The translations under genes and the position numbers were made by a program. From Flavobacteriales bacterium (GTDB lineage: Bacteria; Bacteroidota; Bacteroidia; Flavobacteriales; Flavobacteriaceae): DNA of 44,674 nucleotides. The DNA lies in the NCBI GenBank assembly GCA_004214175.1, contig SGZH01000006.1, positions 1 to 44,674 of the forward strand. The letters are read 5' to 3'. This document shows positions 32,668 to 41,801 of the stretch, one piece after another; position 1 is the stretch's first letter, and each line of letters opens with the position of its first letter. Under the pieces are notes generated by a model, which saw only the letters and a list, made by a program, of their open reading frames with translations, had not been told where the DNA came from and made no database searches.

Positions 32668-32698
32668 AAAAAAGCCTTCAATATTGAAGGCTTTTTTT
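32668..32698 (+). terminator. Rho-independent terminator
   Basis: GCCTTCA/TGAAGGC around ATAT is flanked by A and T runs. It ends the Nif3/coiled-coil operon. Confidence 0.92.
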
Positions 32699-32734
32699 GT
32701 AAATTTAAATATTACTTAAGCTATTTAAAAAAAT

Positions 32735-33409
32735 ATGAAATCTAAATTCTCTTTAACCTTATTGTCATTTTTGGTGGTTCTACAAGTTTCATGTCAACAG
32801 GTCGATCCTAAAAAAAGAAAAACGAATACCACCAATATAGTACCTGTAGAAGTAGCTAGTTCTGATGGCTTTAAAAGAGCTTATTTTGCGAGTGGTTGTT
32901 TCTGGTGTGTAGAGGCCATCTATGAAAGCTTAAAAGGAGTTGAAGAATCGATTTCGGGATATAGTGGTGGTCATACAAAAAATCCAACCTACGAATCAAG
33001 TAATACCGGAAAAACTGGTCATGCAGAAGCAGTAGAAATAATTTATAATCCCGAAATAATAAGTTTCAAGTTATTGGTAGATGTTTATTTTGGGTCACAA
33101 AATATCAGTCAAGTAAATGGACAGGGAAATGACATAGGCTCGCAATACCGCTCTATAATCTTTTATCAAAATGAAAAAGAAAAAAATATAATAGCAGATA
33201 AAATTAAAGCGTTATACAAAGAAAATCCTGACAGAAAAATAGCAGCTGAGGTGATGCCTTTCCAAAAGTTTTGGATTGCTGAAAAATACCATCAAAATTA
33301 TGAAAGGTTACATCCAAACAATTCTTATATTCAAAATGTATCGATACCAAGGTTAAAAAGGTTCAAAAACAAATTTCCTGAGTTATTAAAAGAGAATAAT
33401 AAGCATTAA
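32735..33409 (+). CDS. msrA: Peptide-methionine (S)-S-oxide reductase, probable lipoprotein
   Basis: MsrA repairs oxidised methionine. The 224-residue protein has the active site GCFWC (Cys55, Cys58), then GYSGGHTKNPTYE, GHAEAVEI and a C-terminal EKYHQNYERLHPN. In front lies an export signal (MKSKFSLTLLSFLVVLQVSC) with a possible lipid Cys20, so it should repair envelope proteins rather than cytosolic ones. Gln at -3 of the lipobox is unusual, so cleavage by the ordinary signal peptidase is an alternative. Confidence 0.95.
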   Translation: MKSKFSLTLLSFLVVLQVSCQQVDPKKRKTNTTNIVPVEVASSDGFKRAYFASGCFWCVEAIYESLKGVEESISGYSGGHTKNPTYESSNTGKTGHAEAVEIIYNPEIISFKLLVDVYFGSQNISQVNGQGNDIGSQYRSIIFYQNEKEKNIIADKIKALYKENPDRKIAAEVMPFQKFWIAEKYHQNYERLHPNNSYIQNVSIPRLKRFKNKFPELLKENNKH

Positions 33410-33436
33410 TTGCTTTTACTACTTAATATTTAATTT

Positions 33437-34114
33437 ATGAATAAAATTTTTATCATTTTACTTTTTATTCCCTTATCATTATTTCTATTTAAATGCCATT
33501 CTGGCGAAGCTAATAAAAAATCAAATTCAAATGAAATTGTTGATAAAGAAGAAAATGATACCCTTAATTTACTTACTGATATTATACCAAAATTTGATAA
33601 TGGAGATGTTAATGCAGTAATTGAAATTCCAGCAGGAACAATTGATAAATGGGAGTTAGATAAAATATCTGGAAAAGTAAGTTGGGAGTTTATTGATAAT
33701 AAACCAAGAATTGTTAATTATATTGGATATCCTGGAAACTACGGTATGATACCAAGAACAATACTTCCAAAAGCAAAAGGTGGGGATGGTGATCCTTTAG
33801 ACATACTTGTTCTTGGTCCTTCCGTAAAAAGAGGTAGTACCCTAAAATGTAAAATAATTGGGGTTCTATTTTTAATGGATCGTGGTGAACAGGATAACAA
33901 ATTAATTGCTGTTTCAAATAATTCACCATTATATGAAATTAATGATATAACCGATTTAAATAAAAATTATATTGGAGTTTCAGAAATCATAAAATTGTGG
34001 TTTACAAATTATAAGGGACCAAATAAAATTGTATCAAAAGGTTTTGGTTCTAAAAATATTGCAGAAGATTTGCTTAATATGGCTATCAAAGAATATAAAT
34101 TAAATCTGCATTAA
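33437..34114 (+). CDS. ppa: Inorganic pyrophosphatase (family I), exported or lipid-anchored
   Basis: The 225-residue protein has the family I signature GGDGDPLDILVLG with Asp117, Asp119 and Asp122, and NAVIEIPAGTIDKWE, YIGYPGNYGMIP and KFDNGD. It differs from cytosolic enzymes (about 175 residues) by an N-terminal signal (MNKIFIILLFIPLSLFLFKC) and an Asn/Lys/Glu-rich linker. Cys20 may be lipidated, although Lys at -1 is unusual. It lies 27 bases after msrA. PPi outside the cytosol as a substrate is unexpected. Confidence 0.93.
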   Translation: MNKIFIILLFIPLSLFLFKCHSGEANKKSNSNEIVDKEENDTLNLLTDIIPKFDNGDVNAVIEIPAGTIDKWELDKISGKVSWEFIDNKPRIVNYIGYPGNYGMIPRTILPKAKGGDGDPLDILVLGPSVKRGSTLKCKIIGVLFLMDRGEQDNKLIAVSNNSPLYEINDITDLNKNYIGVSEIIKLWFTNYKGPNKIVSKGFGSKNIAEDLLNMAIKEYKLNLH

Positions 34115-34142
34115 AAGGCAGCTTATCAAAATATTGGTCCTT

Positions 34143-36305
34143 TTAACTTTTTAAAATTTTGTACATAGCTACTTCTCTACTATTCGTATCAATCAAGTAC
34201 AATATATAGACCCCCTTACTAAGTCCAGAAATATTAATTCTTGTCCGATTTAAATTATTAAACTTAACAGGTTGACTTAAAATTTTTCTTCCATTTAAAT
34301 CGAAAACATCAACTTTAAACTCATCGTTATTAAACGGATATTGTAAGTTTAAAAAATCATTGGAAGGATTTGGATAAACGGTACTCTCCACTTCTAGTTC
34401 CTCTTTAAAAAAATATTTCTCCCCAAAAGAAAAGGCTGCTTGACCAATTTTTTCTCCAATAATTCTGCCAGGAATATCATCTATCGGTGGATGAATCCCT
34501 CCCCATATTCTGGACAAACTAGTTTGATCGGATGCATCTCTGTAGGTAGCCCATTGTAATTGAAAATCCATACTTGGACCTACTTCAAATTTTAAAAAAT
34601 CGTTGGTGTAAACATCAAAAGTTCCCATACCACCTGGAAAAAACTCATCGTCAGTTAATAGGGTAAATACCTCTGCAGCTGCTCTCGAAAATGTTGAATG
34701 ACCAGATACATAACCTGCAAATGGAGGTGTAACAAAAGAAGGTCTCTGATATGGGAACCAATTCTCTGCAAGAATCCAACCAACACCAGCTATATCATAA
34801 TCAGCATTAATAATATAATCATGACCTTTCCATGTAAATAATTTTATTTTACCAATATTTTCTAAGTCATCTCCTTCCAGAGGATCTCCTTCTTGAATTA
34901 CTTCAATGAATCCTGGAACTAAGGGGATTCCGTGAGGATTATAGTTGGAAAGATTGGGGTGTGAAGATTGCCCTTGATCACACATATACCTGATCGCACT
35001 CATAGGTCTTATATAATCGTAATAACCTTTGATACCCCATGCAGCTATTGCAGCATCATGCATTGCACCTGATAGGATAAAATAAGATTTTATATCCCAC
35101 TCTAAATTATTGAGTATTTCACCTTCACCTCTAAACTTTTTTATAAGCTGCGGATGATCATTTACATAATTTAATATGGTGAACCAGTGACCTGGAGGCG
35201 TTTCACTATCTGGACCATCTGCCCAGAACTCTGCTAAAACCCTCCCGTAATCGCCTCTTGGAACCATTTGTTCTTCATAAGCTAAACCAGTACTTGGATT
35301 AATTTCCCAACCTGCACTTTGATCACCTCCATCAAAAAAGTCATAAAAATCTTTATACTCTTCAAAAGTTTCTGGAAAATTTGAGATATTTCCAATACTT
35401 GCTGGAGAGATATCTATCATCACATCGTCATTTGGATCTAAATGAGATCCCCATATAGAAACCAATGCAAATCCCCACTTAAATGGGTCTTCTAAACCAA
35501 TACCCGCTTGAATATAGGATGGGCTCGTTGGATCATGATAAACCCAATAATCATAATCAGGTGTTGAATGAATAGAAAGGTCTTCTTCGCTCAATGAAAA
35601 CGGAATTACTTTACCCCATTCTGGACTTAAGAATTCTGGAGAACCTCCAGGGTGATAATTCCCACTTTGATCAATAAATTCTTCAACGGTTAAGGGTTGC
35701 CAATGATTGGGTTCGGAAAGGTTTGGATTACCACCTAAGTCAGTATTCAAGGGGTCATTTAAGGGTTCGTATACTAAATTTGCATAATCATTCTGTTCAT
35801 TTGAGTTATCCTGTAGTCCAAACTCAATAATCTGTTGCGCTACATAATTCCCTAGAGCAGCAGCATCTCCACTATGATAGTCTGTGTTCTCATCATACTT
35901 ATTATAGCCCAACTCATCCATAAAATCATGGATAGAATTATATATCTCATCAATTCCAGGAGAGCTTGAAAATCTATGTAACATGATTCTATAGACCGCA
36001 TAGCTAATTGCTTTTTTTCGATTTTCATCAACCAATACATCGTTATAAAACCCATCAAATTCACAATTATAGTCACCCAAGGATTTACCTAAAAAAAAAG
36101 TGTCTGCATTTTTATCAAAAACTGCCCAAATATCATACATCGCCATGCTGGTATGAAACAAATTTCGAGCATGTACGGTTGGTCTAGCAAAATCATTTCT
36201 AATTGCATGCAAAACTTCCTCATTCCATTCTCTTGCTATAGAATAATCTTGAGCATTGGTAGTAAAACAAAAAAAATAAATAATAAAAAATAGTATTATT
36301 TTCAT
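34143..36305 (-). CDS. Vanadium haloperoxidase-like (PAP2 superfamily) protein with T9SS sorting domain
   Basis: The 720-residue protein has a signal peptide (MKIILFFIIYFFCFTTNA), a long helical domain and a C-terminal type A sorting domain (about 645-720: STVYPNPSNDFLNLQYPF, LSKGVYILYLID). It carries the three-part signature of vanadium haloperoxidases and class A phosphatases: KGYYDYIRP (Lys426, Arg433), VSGH (His536; usually PSGH) and SRIWGGIHPPID (Arg599, His605). Spacing between the first two motifs is about 100 residues, longer than in typical phosphatases. It could be a surface or secreted haloperoxidase or a phosphatase; the metal and halide cannot be read from sequence. Confidence 0.88.
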   Translation of the reverse strand: MKIILFFIIYFFCFTTNAQDYSIAREWNEEVLHAIRNDFARPTVHARNLFHTSMAMYDIWAVFDKNADTFFLGKSLGDYNCEFDGFYNDVLVDENRKKAISYAVYRIMLHRFSSSPGIDEIYNSIHDFMDELGYNKYDENTDYHSGDAAALGNYVAQQIIEFGLQDNSNEQNDYANLVYEPLNDPLNTDLGGNPNLSEPNHWQPLTVEEFIDQSGNYHPGGSPEFLSPEWGKVIPFSLSEEDLSIHSTPDYDYWVYHDPTSPSYIQAGIGLEDPFKWGFALVSIWGSHLDPNDDVMIDISPASIGNISNFPETFEEYKDFYDFFDGGDQSAGWEINPSTGLAYEEQMVPRGDYGRVLAEFWADGPDSETPPGHWFTILNYVNDHPQLIKKFRGEGEILNNLEWDIKSYFILSGAMHDAAIAAWGIKGYYDYIRPMSAIRYMCDQGQSSHPNLSNYNPHGIPLVPGFIEVIQEGDPLEGDDLENIGKIKLFTWKGHDYIINADYDIAGVGWILAENWFPYQRPSFVTPPFAGYVSGHSTFSRAAAEVFTLLTDDEFFPGGMGTFDVYTNDFLKFEVGPSMDFQLQWATYRDASDQTSLSRIWGGIHPPIDDIPGRIIGEKIGQAAFSFGEKYFFKEELEVESTVYPNPSNDFLNLQYPFNNDEFKVDVFDLNGRKILSQPVKFNNLNRTRINISGLSKGVYILYLIDTNSREVAMYKILKS

Positions 36306-36385
36306 TTATTAATATTTAAAATAAATATAATAAAAATTACCAGTTAATGTTGAGTCTGGTATATTATTTAGTTGAAAATATTAAA

Positions 36386-36414
36386 TTTGGTTAATTTAAT
36401 AATCCTTATTTTTG
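36386..36414 (+). promoter_or_regulatory. Promoter of the kynurenine operon
   Basis: A -33 TTTG at 36386-36389 and a -7 box TATTTTTG at 36407-36414 are 17 bases apart, the best full promoter in the window. The leader before kynU is about 20 nt. Confidence 0.65.
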
Positions 36415-36440
36415 TTTGAGTTCAAAAACAATCATATTTA

Positions 36441-37703
36441 ATGTACGAATATAATTTAGACTTTGCCATAAAAAAAGACAAAGAAGATCCATTAAACAAG
36501 TATAGAAATGAGTTTTTGATTCCAACGAATAACAAAGGTGAGGAATTAATATACTTATGTGGTAACTCACTTGGCTTACAACCAAAAAAAACTTCCAATT
36601 ACATACAACAAGAACTCAATGATTGGGCTAAATTTGGGGTAGAAGGTCATACCGATGCTAAAAACCCTTGGCTACCCTACCATGAATTTCTAACAAATTC
36701 TATGGCAAAAATTGTAGGTGCAAAAACCAACGAGGTGGTAATTATGAATAGTTTAACTACCAACCTACATTTAATGATGGTTTCTTTTTATCAGCCCTCA
36801 GAAAAGAAATATAAAATTCTTATTGAAAGTGATGCTTTCCCCTCTGACAAATATGCTATGGAAAGTCAATTAAAATTTCATGGTTATTGTAAAAAAGAAG
36901 GTTTAATTCAATGGAAACCTCGAGAAGGGGAAGAGTTATGTCGGATGGAGGATTTAGAACATATAATGAAGGAACAGGGGGATGAAATAGCATTAATTAT
37001 GATTGGCTGTACCAATTATTATTCAGGGCAATTGTATCCTTTAAAAAAAATTACTCAAATCGGTCATAAATACAATTGTATGGTTGGTTTTGATCTCGCG
37101 CATGGCGTTGGGAATATTCAACCAAATTTACACGAATCTGGTGCAGATTTTGCAGTTTGGTGTACCTACAAATATCTAAATAGTGGGCCAGGTAGCTTGG
37201 GAGGATGTTTTGTTCATGAACGACATGCCAAGAACAATACCCTAAATAGATTTGCTGGTTGGTGGGGCCACAATAAAAAAACAAGATTTAATATGCGTCA
37301 TGAATTTGACGTTTTACCAGGTGCAGAGGGTTGGCAATTAAGTAATCCTGCAATATTATCGATGGCAGCAATAAAAGCATCCTTAGATTTATTTGAGGAA
37401 GCAGGTTTTGAAAATATAATTGCAAAATCTAAATCACTTACTGGATTTTTAGAGTATTTAATCGATGGTTTAAACAATCCTAAGATTAACATCATCACTC
37501 CTAAAAATCCAAAAGAAAGAGGTTGTCAATTATCCATTCAGGTAAAAGATGCAAACAAAAAATTACACAGCCTATTAACTCAAAATGGAGTTATTAGTGA
37601 TTGGAGAGAGCCCGATGTTATTAGAGTAGCTCCTGCACCTCTTTATAATAGTTACCAGGATGTATACGAGTTTATCCAACGCTTTAAAAAAATACTGAAC
37701 TAA
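36441..37703 (+). CDS. kynU: Kynureninase
   Basis: KynU cleaves kynurenine or 3-hydroxykynurenine to (3-hydroxy)anthranilate and alanine, with PLP. The 420-residue protein shows YLCGNSLGLQPK, VVIMNSLTTNLHLMM, GFDLAHGVGNI, and the PLP lysine in WCTYKYLNSGPGSLGG (Lys244). It is the first gene of the operon, and its stop overlaps the kmo start (TAATG). Confidence 0.97.
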   Translation: MYEYNLDFAIKKDKEDPLNKYRNEFLIPTNNKGEELIYLCGNSLGLQPKKTSNYIQQELNDWAKFGVEGHTDAKNPWLPYHEFLTNSMAKIVGAKTNEVVIMNSLTTNLHLMMVSFYQPSEKKYKILIESDAFPSDKYAMESQLKFHGYCKKEGLIQWKPREGEELCRMEDLEHIMKEQGDEIALIMIGCTNYYSGQLYPLKKITQIGHKYNCMVGFDLAHGVGNIQPNLHESGADFAVWCTYKYLNSGPGSLGGCFVHERHAKNNTLNRFAGWWGHNKKTRFNMRHEFDVLPGAEGWQLSNPAILSMAAIKASLDLFEEAGFENIIAKSKSLTGFLEYLIDGLNNPKINIITPKNPKERGCQLSIQVKDANKKLHSLLTQNGVISDWREPDVIRVAPAPLYNSYQDVYEFIQRFKKILN

Positions 37704-39082
37704 TGAAAAGCAAAAAAGAAAAGATCTTAATAATTGGAGCTGGTTTGTGTGGTAGTCTTTTGGCATTGCGTTTGGGTCAGAGAGGTTTTCAAGTTACATT
37801 GGTCGAAAAAAGAGCTGATTTGCGTAAGATCGAACAAGATGCAGGGCGATCTATCAATTTAGCTTTTTCAGATAGAGGTATGAAAGCTATGAAAATGGTA
37901 GGCTTAGAAAATGAAGTTGAAAAACTTTGTTTGCCTATGATTGGTCGCATGATTCATGATAAAAAATCAAATAAATTCATGAGTCTTTATAGTGGTAAAG
38001 AAAATAAATATATAAATTCCATATCGCGTCCAGGTTTAAATATGTTATTATTGGATTCTGCAGAAAAACTACCTAATGTTTCTTTAATTTTTAATCAAAG
38101 TTGCGAATCATTAGATTTTGAAAATTCAACGGCCGTATTCAAGGAATATCAAACAAATGAATATAGCACCTATAAAGCTGATCTTATTTTTGGTACCGAT
38201 GGTGCTGGATCTATTGTAAGAAATAATATGTTTGACGATAAAAGTATTCGATTAAGTTTTTCAATTGATTGGTTAAGTCATAGTTACAAAGAACTTACAA
38301 TTCCTGCCAGTAAAAATGGAAAGTTTCAAGACGACCCTAAGGCATTGCATATTTGGCCTCGAGGCGAAAATATGTTAATCTCATTGCCAAATCTTGATGG
38401 AAGTTTTACGGTTACTTTATTTTTAGCACATCAAACTGGAAAAGATAATTTTGAAAAATTAAATACCGCTGAAAAGGTAAATGAATATTTTGAGCGGGAA
38501 TTTCCAGACGCCAAGGCTTTAATGCCAAATTTAGCAAAAGAATTTTTTGAAAATCCAACTGCTTACTTAGGAACTGTAAAATGTTATCCTTGGAACGTTA
38601 TGGGTAAGACATTAATTTTGGGAGATGCTGCACATGCTATCGTTCCTTTTTATGGACAAGGAATGAATGCATCTTTTGAAGATGTAGTGGTTTTGGATAA
38701 ATTTATAGAAAAACATGAAGGGGATTGGAAAACAACTTTCTCTGAATTTGAAAAAGAAAGAAAAATAGATGCAGATGCTATTGCGGAACTTGCGATTGAT
38801 AACTTCCATGAAATGAAAGAACACGTAGCCAATCCTTTATTTCAAGAAAAGAGAAAATTAGAAGTTGCACTTGAAGATAATTTTCCAAAAAAATACAATT
38901 CAAAATATTCATTAGTAACATTTAATGCCGATATTCCGTATTCTAAGGCTATGAAAATAGGAAGAGCACAAGATAAAGCTATTTTAAATTTATTAGAGGA
39001 TGGAAAGCTCAAAGATACTATGAGTTTAGAAGAAAAGCTGACTTTGGTTCTAAACGAAACAAAAGATTATTATACAGAATGA
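37703..39082 (+). CDS. kmo: Kynurenine 3-monooxygenase
   Basis: Kmo hydroxylates kynurenine to 3-hydroxykynurenine with FAD, NADPH and O2. The 459-residue flavoprotein has the N-terminal Rossmann motif GAGLCGSLLALRLGQRG, the second FAD motif LILGDAAHAIVPFYGQGMNA (about 305-325), and SRPGLNMLLLD. The usual C-terminal membrane helix of animal enzymes is absent, as in bacterial ones. It is coupled to kynU. Confidence 0.97.
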   Translation: MKSKKEKILIIGAGLCGSLLALRLGQRGFQVTLVEKRADLRKIEQDAGRSINLAFSDRGMKAMKMVGLENEVEKLCLPMIGRMIHDKKSNKFMSLYSGKENKYINSISRPGLNMLLLDSAEKLPNVSLIFNQSCESLDFENSTAVFKEYQTNEYSTYKADLIFGTDGAGSIVRNNMFDDKSIRLSFSIDWLSHSYKELTIPASKNGKFQDDPKALHIWPRGENMLISLPNLDGSFTVTLFLAHQTGKDNFEKLNTAEKVNEYFEREFPDAKALMPNLAKEFFENPTAYLGTVKCYPWNVMGKTLILGDAAHAIVPFYGQGMNASFEDVVVLDKFIEKHEGDWKTTFSEFEKERKIDADAIAELAIDNFHEMKEHVANPLFQEKRKLEVALEDNFPKKYNSKYSLVTFNADIPYSKAMKIGRAQDKAILNLLEDGKLKDTMSLEEKLTLVLNETKDYYTE

Positions 39083-39107
39083 TACTATTAAAAAAAACCT
39101 ATAACTT

Positions 39108-39515
39108 ATGAAAGAAAATGGAAAAGTTACTCCAAGAGGTGCTTACCCTCATGTAAAGAGAGTAGGCGATTTTATATTTGTATCTGGAACAAGTTCTAGA
39201 AGACCAGATAATTCTATTGCTGGAGTTGATATTATTGATGAAATGGGTACTAAATTTTTAAATATTGAAGTCCAAACGCGTGAGGTTCTAAACAATATAG
39301 ATGCGAACTTAAATAAAATTGGATCTTCTTTAAAAGATGTCGTAGATGTATCTACTTTTTTAGTAAATATGAATGATTTTGCTGGTTATAATAAAGCCTA
39401 TGCCGAATTTTTTGATAAAGAAACAGGACCTACAAGAACTACGGTTGCCGTACATCAATTACCACACCCAGATTTAGTAGTAGAAATTAAAGTTACCGCA
39501 TATAAACCTCTATAA
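39108..39515 (+). CDS. RidA-family protein, probable 2-aminomuconate deaminase
   Basis: The 135-residue protein has the RidA (YjgF) fold, with [20 protein letters not shown] and the Arg in [16 protein letters not shown] that binds the substrate carboxylate. Within a kynurenine operon that also has the aldehyde dehydrogenase for 2-aminomuconate semialdehyde, deamination of 2-aminomuconate (AmnD role) is the most likely job; a general enamine deaminase is the alternative. Confidence 0.88.
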   Translation: MKENGKVTPRGAYPHVKRVGDFIFVSGTSSRRPDNSIAGVDIIDEMGTKFLNIEVQTREVLNNIDANLNKIGSSLKDVVDVSTFLVNMNDFAGYNKAYAEFFDKETGPTRTTVAVHQLPHPDLVVEIKVTAYKPL

Positions 39516-39522
39516 TATTGCT

Positions 39523-40971
39523 ATGAAAAAAATACTAAACTATATCGATGGTTCTTATTGTGAACCTTTCTCAAAGGATTGGTTAGATAATTACAATCCA
39601 TCCAAAGGTTTAGTCTATTCAAAAATCGCTTCTTCCTCATCTGTAGATATAGAGAATGCTTACTTAGCTGCTAAAAAAGCTTTTTCATCTTGGTCCAATA
39701 CTACCATTAATGAACGAAGTGCTATTCTCTCAAAAATTGCGGATTTAATAGAAGATAATTTAGACCAATTAGCAGAAGCAGAGTCATTGGACAATGGGAA
39801 ACCATTAAGTTTAGCAAAATCAGTTGATATACCTAGAGCATCTAGTAATTTTAAATTTTTTGCACATGCCATCACACAATTTTCAAGTGAAGCACATGAA
39901 AGTATAGGACTTAATACTATGAACTTTACGCTACGACAACCTATTGGAGTGGTTGGGTGTATTTCTCCCTGGAATTTACCTCTGTATTTATTTACATGGA
40001 AAATAGCTCCAGCACTTGCTGCAGGTAATACGGTTATAGCAAAACCGAGTGAAATAACTCCAATGACAGCATTTTTGTTAGGAGATATCTGCTCAAAAGC
40101 GGGATTACCAAATGGCGTTTTAAATATTATTCACGGTACTGGTCCCTCTGCAGGGCAAGCTATTGTAGAACATCCAAATATTAAAGCTATATCATTTACG
40201 GGAGGTACAAAAACCGGTGAAACCATTGCAAGGAAAGCAGCTCCAATGTTTAAAAAATTATCTTTAGAATTAGGTGGCAAAAATCCTAACATTATTTTTG
40301 CAGACTGTCACTATGAAAAAATGCTTTCGATGACCATAAAGTCATCTTTTACAAATCAAGGGCAAATTTGTTTGTGTGGAAGTCGAATTTTTGTAGAAAA
40401 ATCGATCTATTTAAAATTTAAAAAAGACTTTATTGCTAGGGTAAGAGATTTAAAAATTGGTGATCCATTTGTTTCATCAACAAATATTGGCGCTTTAGTA
40501 TCTAAACCTCATCTTGAAAAAGTAGTATCATATATTAATTTAGCTAAGGAAGAAGGAGGGAAAGTTTTAACTGGTGGAAATAAAGTAAGCGTAAAGGGAT
40601 CTGAAAATGGATATTATCTAGAGCCTACCGTTATAGAAATCCTAAACCAGCAATGCAGAATAAATCAAGAAGAAATTTTTGGACCTGTAGTTACCATCAT
40701 GCCTTTTGACACTGAAGAAGAAGTTTTAGTGATGGCTAACAGTGTAAATTATGGATTGTCTGCAACACTTTGGACCAATAATATAGATAGAACAATGCGA
40801 ATTTCTAAAAAAATTGAAACAGGAATTGTCTGGGTAAATACTTGGTTAAATAGAGATCTAAGAACTCCATTTGGTGGAATCAAAAATAGCGGTGTTGGCC
40901 GTGAAGGGGGTTTCGAGGCTTTAAAGTTCTTTACAGAACCTAAAAATATTTGTATTAAATACGATAATTAA
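39523..40971 (+). CDS. Aldehyde dehydrogenase, probable 2-aminomuconate semialdehyde dehydrogenase
   Basis: The 482-residue enzyme has the ALDH core: GCISPWNLPLYLFTWKIAPA, ISFTGGTKTGETIA, the Glu in KKLSLELGGKNPN, the catalytic Cys283 in NQGQICLCGSR and EEIFGPVVTIMPF. By context it oxidises 2-aminomuconate 6-semialdehyde (the product of the decarboxylase below) with NAD. It starts 7 bases after the RidA gene. Confidence 0.92.
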   Translation: MKKILNYIDGSYCEPFSKDWLDNYNPSKGLVYSKIASSSSVDIENAYLAAKKAFSSWSNTTINERSAILSKIADLIEDNLDQLAEAESLDNGKPLSLAKSVDIPRASSNFKFFAHAITQFSSEAHESIGLNTMNFTLRQPIGVVGCISPWNLPLYLFTWKIAPALAAGNTVIAKPSEITPMTAFLLGDICSKAGLPNGVLNIIHGTGPSAGQAIVEHPNIKAISFTGGTKTGETIARKAAPMFKKLSLELGGKNPNIIFADCHYEKMLSMTIKSSFTNQGQICLCGSRIFVEKSIYLKFKKDFIARVRDLKIGDPFVSSTNIGALVSKPHLEKVVSYINLAKEEGGKVLTGGNKVSVKGSENGYYLEPTVIEILNQQCRINQEEIFGPVVTIMPFDTEEEVLVMANSVNYGLSATLWTNNIDRTMRISKKIETGIVWVNTWLNRDLRTPFGGIKNSGVGREGGFEALKFFTEPKNICIKYDN

Positions 40972-40987
40972 TTATTGAAATAAACTT

Positions 40988-41770
40988 ATGAATCTTAATT
41001 TGAAAAATAAAAATGCATTAATCTGTGGTAGTACTGCAGGTATTGGTAAAGCTTCTGCAATCGAACTAGCTGCACTTGGTGCCAATATCACCTTATTAGC
41101 AAGAAATGAAGAAAAGCTTAAAAATACTTTGTCTAAATTACCAACTAATAATGGACAGAACCATGATTATTTACTATCAGATTTTAGTGAACCAAATTCA
41201 CTAAAAGAGACCTTATCTACTAACATAAATAAAAACTACCATATTCTTTTGAATAATACTGGCGGACCAAAGGGTGGGCCTATATTTAATGCCAACCTTA
41301 GTGAGTTTACAGCTGCTTTCTCGCAACATTTACTATGCAATCAAATATTGGTTCAAGCAATAGTTCCAGGCATGAAAATAAATAACTTTGGTCGAATTAT
41401 TAATATTATTTCAACTTCTGTAAAACAACCGATTGAAGGACTGGGAGTTAGCAATACTATACGTGGTGCTGTTGCTAACTGGAGTAAAACTTTAGCTTCT
41501 GAATTAGGTCCTTTTGGTATTACAGTTAATAATATATTGCCTGGTGCTACAGCTACCGAGCGTTTAGACCAGATTATGATTAATATTGGTAAAAAAATAG
41601 GAAAATCACCAGAAGAAGCAAGGGAGGTAATGAAAAGTATAATACCTGCAAGAAGGTTTGCTAAACCCGAAGAAATCGCCTACGCAGTGGTATTTCTAGC
41701 TAGTGAAACAGCAGGATATATCAATGGTATAAATTTACCTGTTGATGGTGGAAGAACTAAAAGCTTGTAA
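40988..41770 (+). CDS. Atypical short-chain dehydrogenase/reductase (SDR)
   Basis: The 260-residue protein keeps the SDR cofactor motif GSTAGIGKASA (about 14-24), LLNNTGGPKGG and the C-terminal GINLPVDGGRTKSL. The catalytic YxxxK is missing: the matching positions are Ser155 and Arg159 in GVSNTIRGAVANWSKTLASE. I recall a recognised SDR subgroup with this GVSNxxRxAV segment. Its role in tryptophan breakdown is unknown; it may bind cofactor without classical catalysis. Confidence 0.88.
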   Translation: MNLNLKNKNALICGSTAGIGKASAIELAALGANITLLARNEEKLKNTLSKLPTNNGQNHDYLLSDFSEPNSLKETLSTNINKNYHILLNNTGGPKGGPIFNANLSEFTAAFSQHLLCNQILVQAIVPGMKINNFGRIINIISTSVKQPIEGLGVSNTIRGAVANWSKTLASELGPFGITVNNILPGATATERLDQIMINIGKKIGKSPEEAREVMKSIIPARRFAKPEEIAYAVVFLASETAGYINGINLPVDGGRTKSL

Positions 41771-41801
41771 TTAATACATTACATCCATAAATGAATTTAT
41801 T

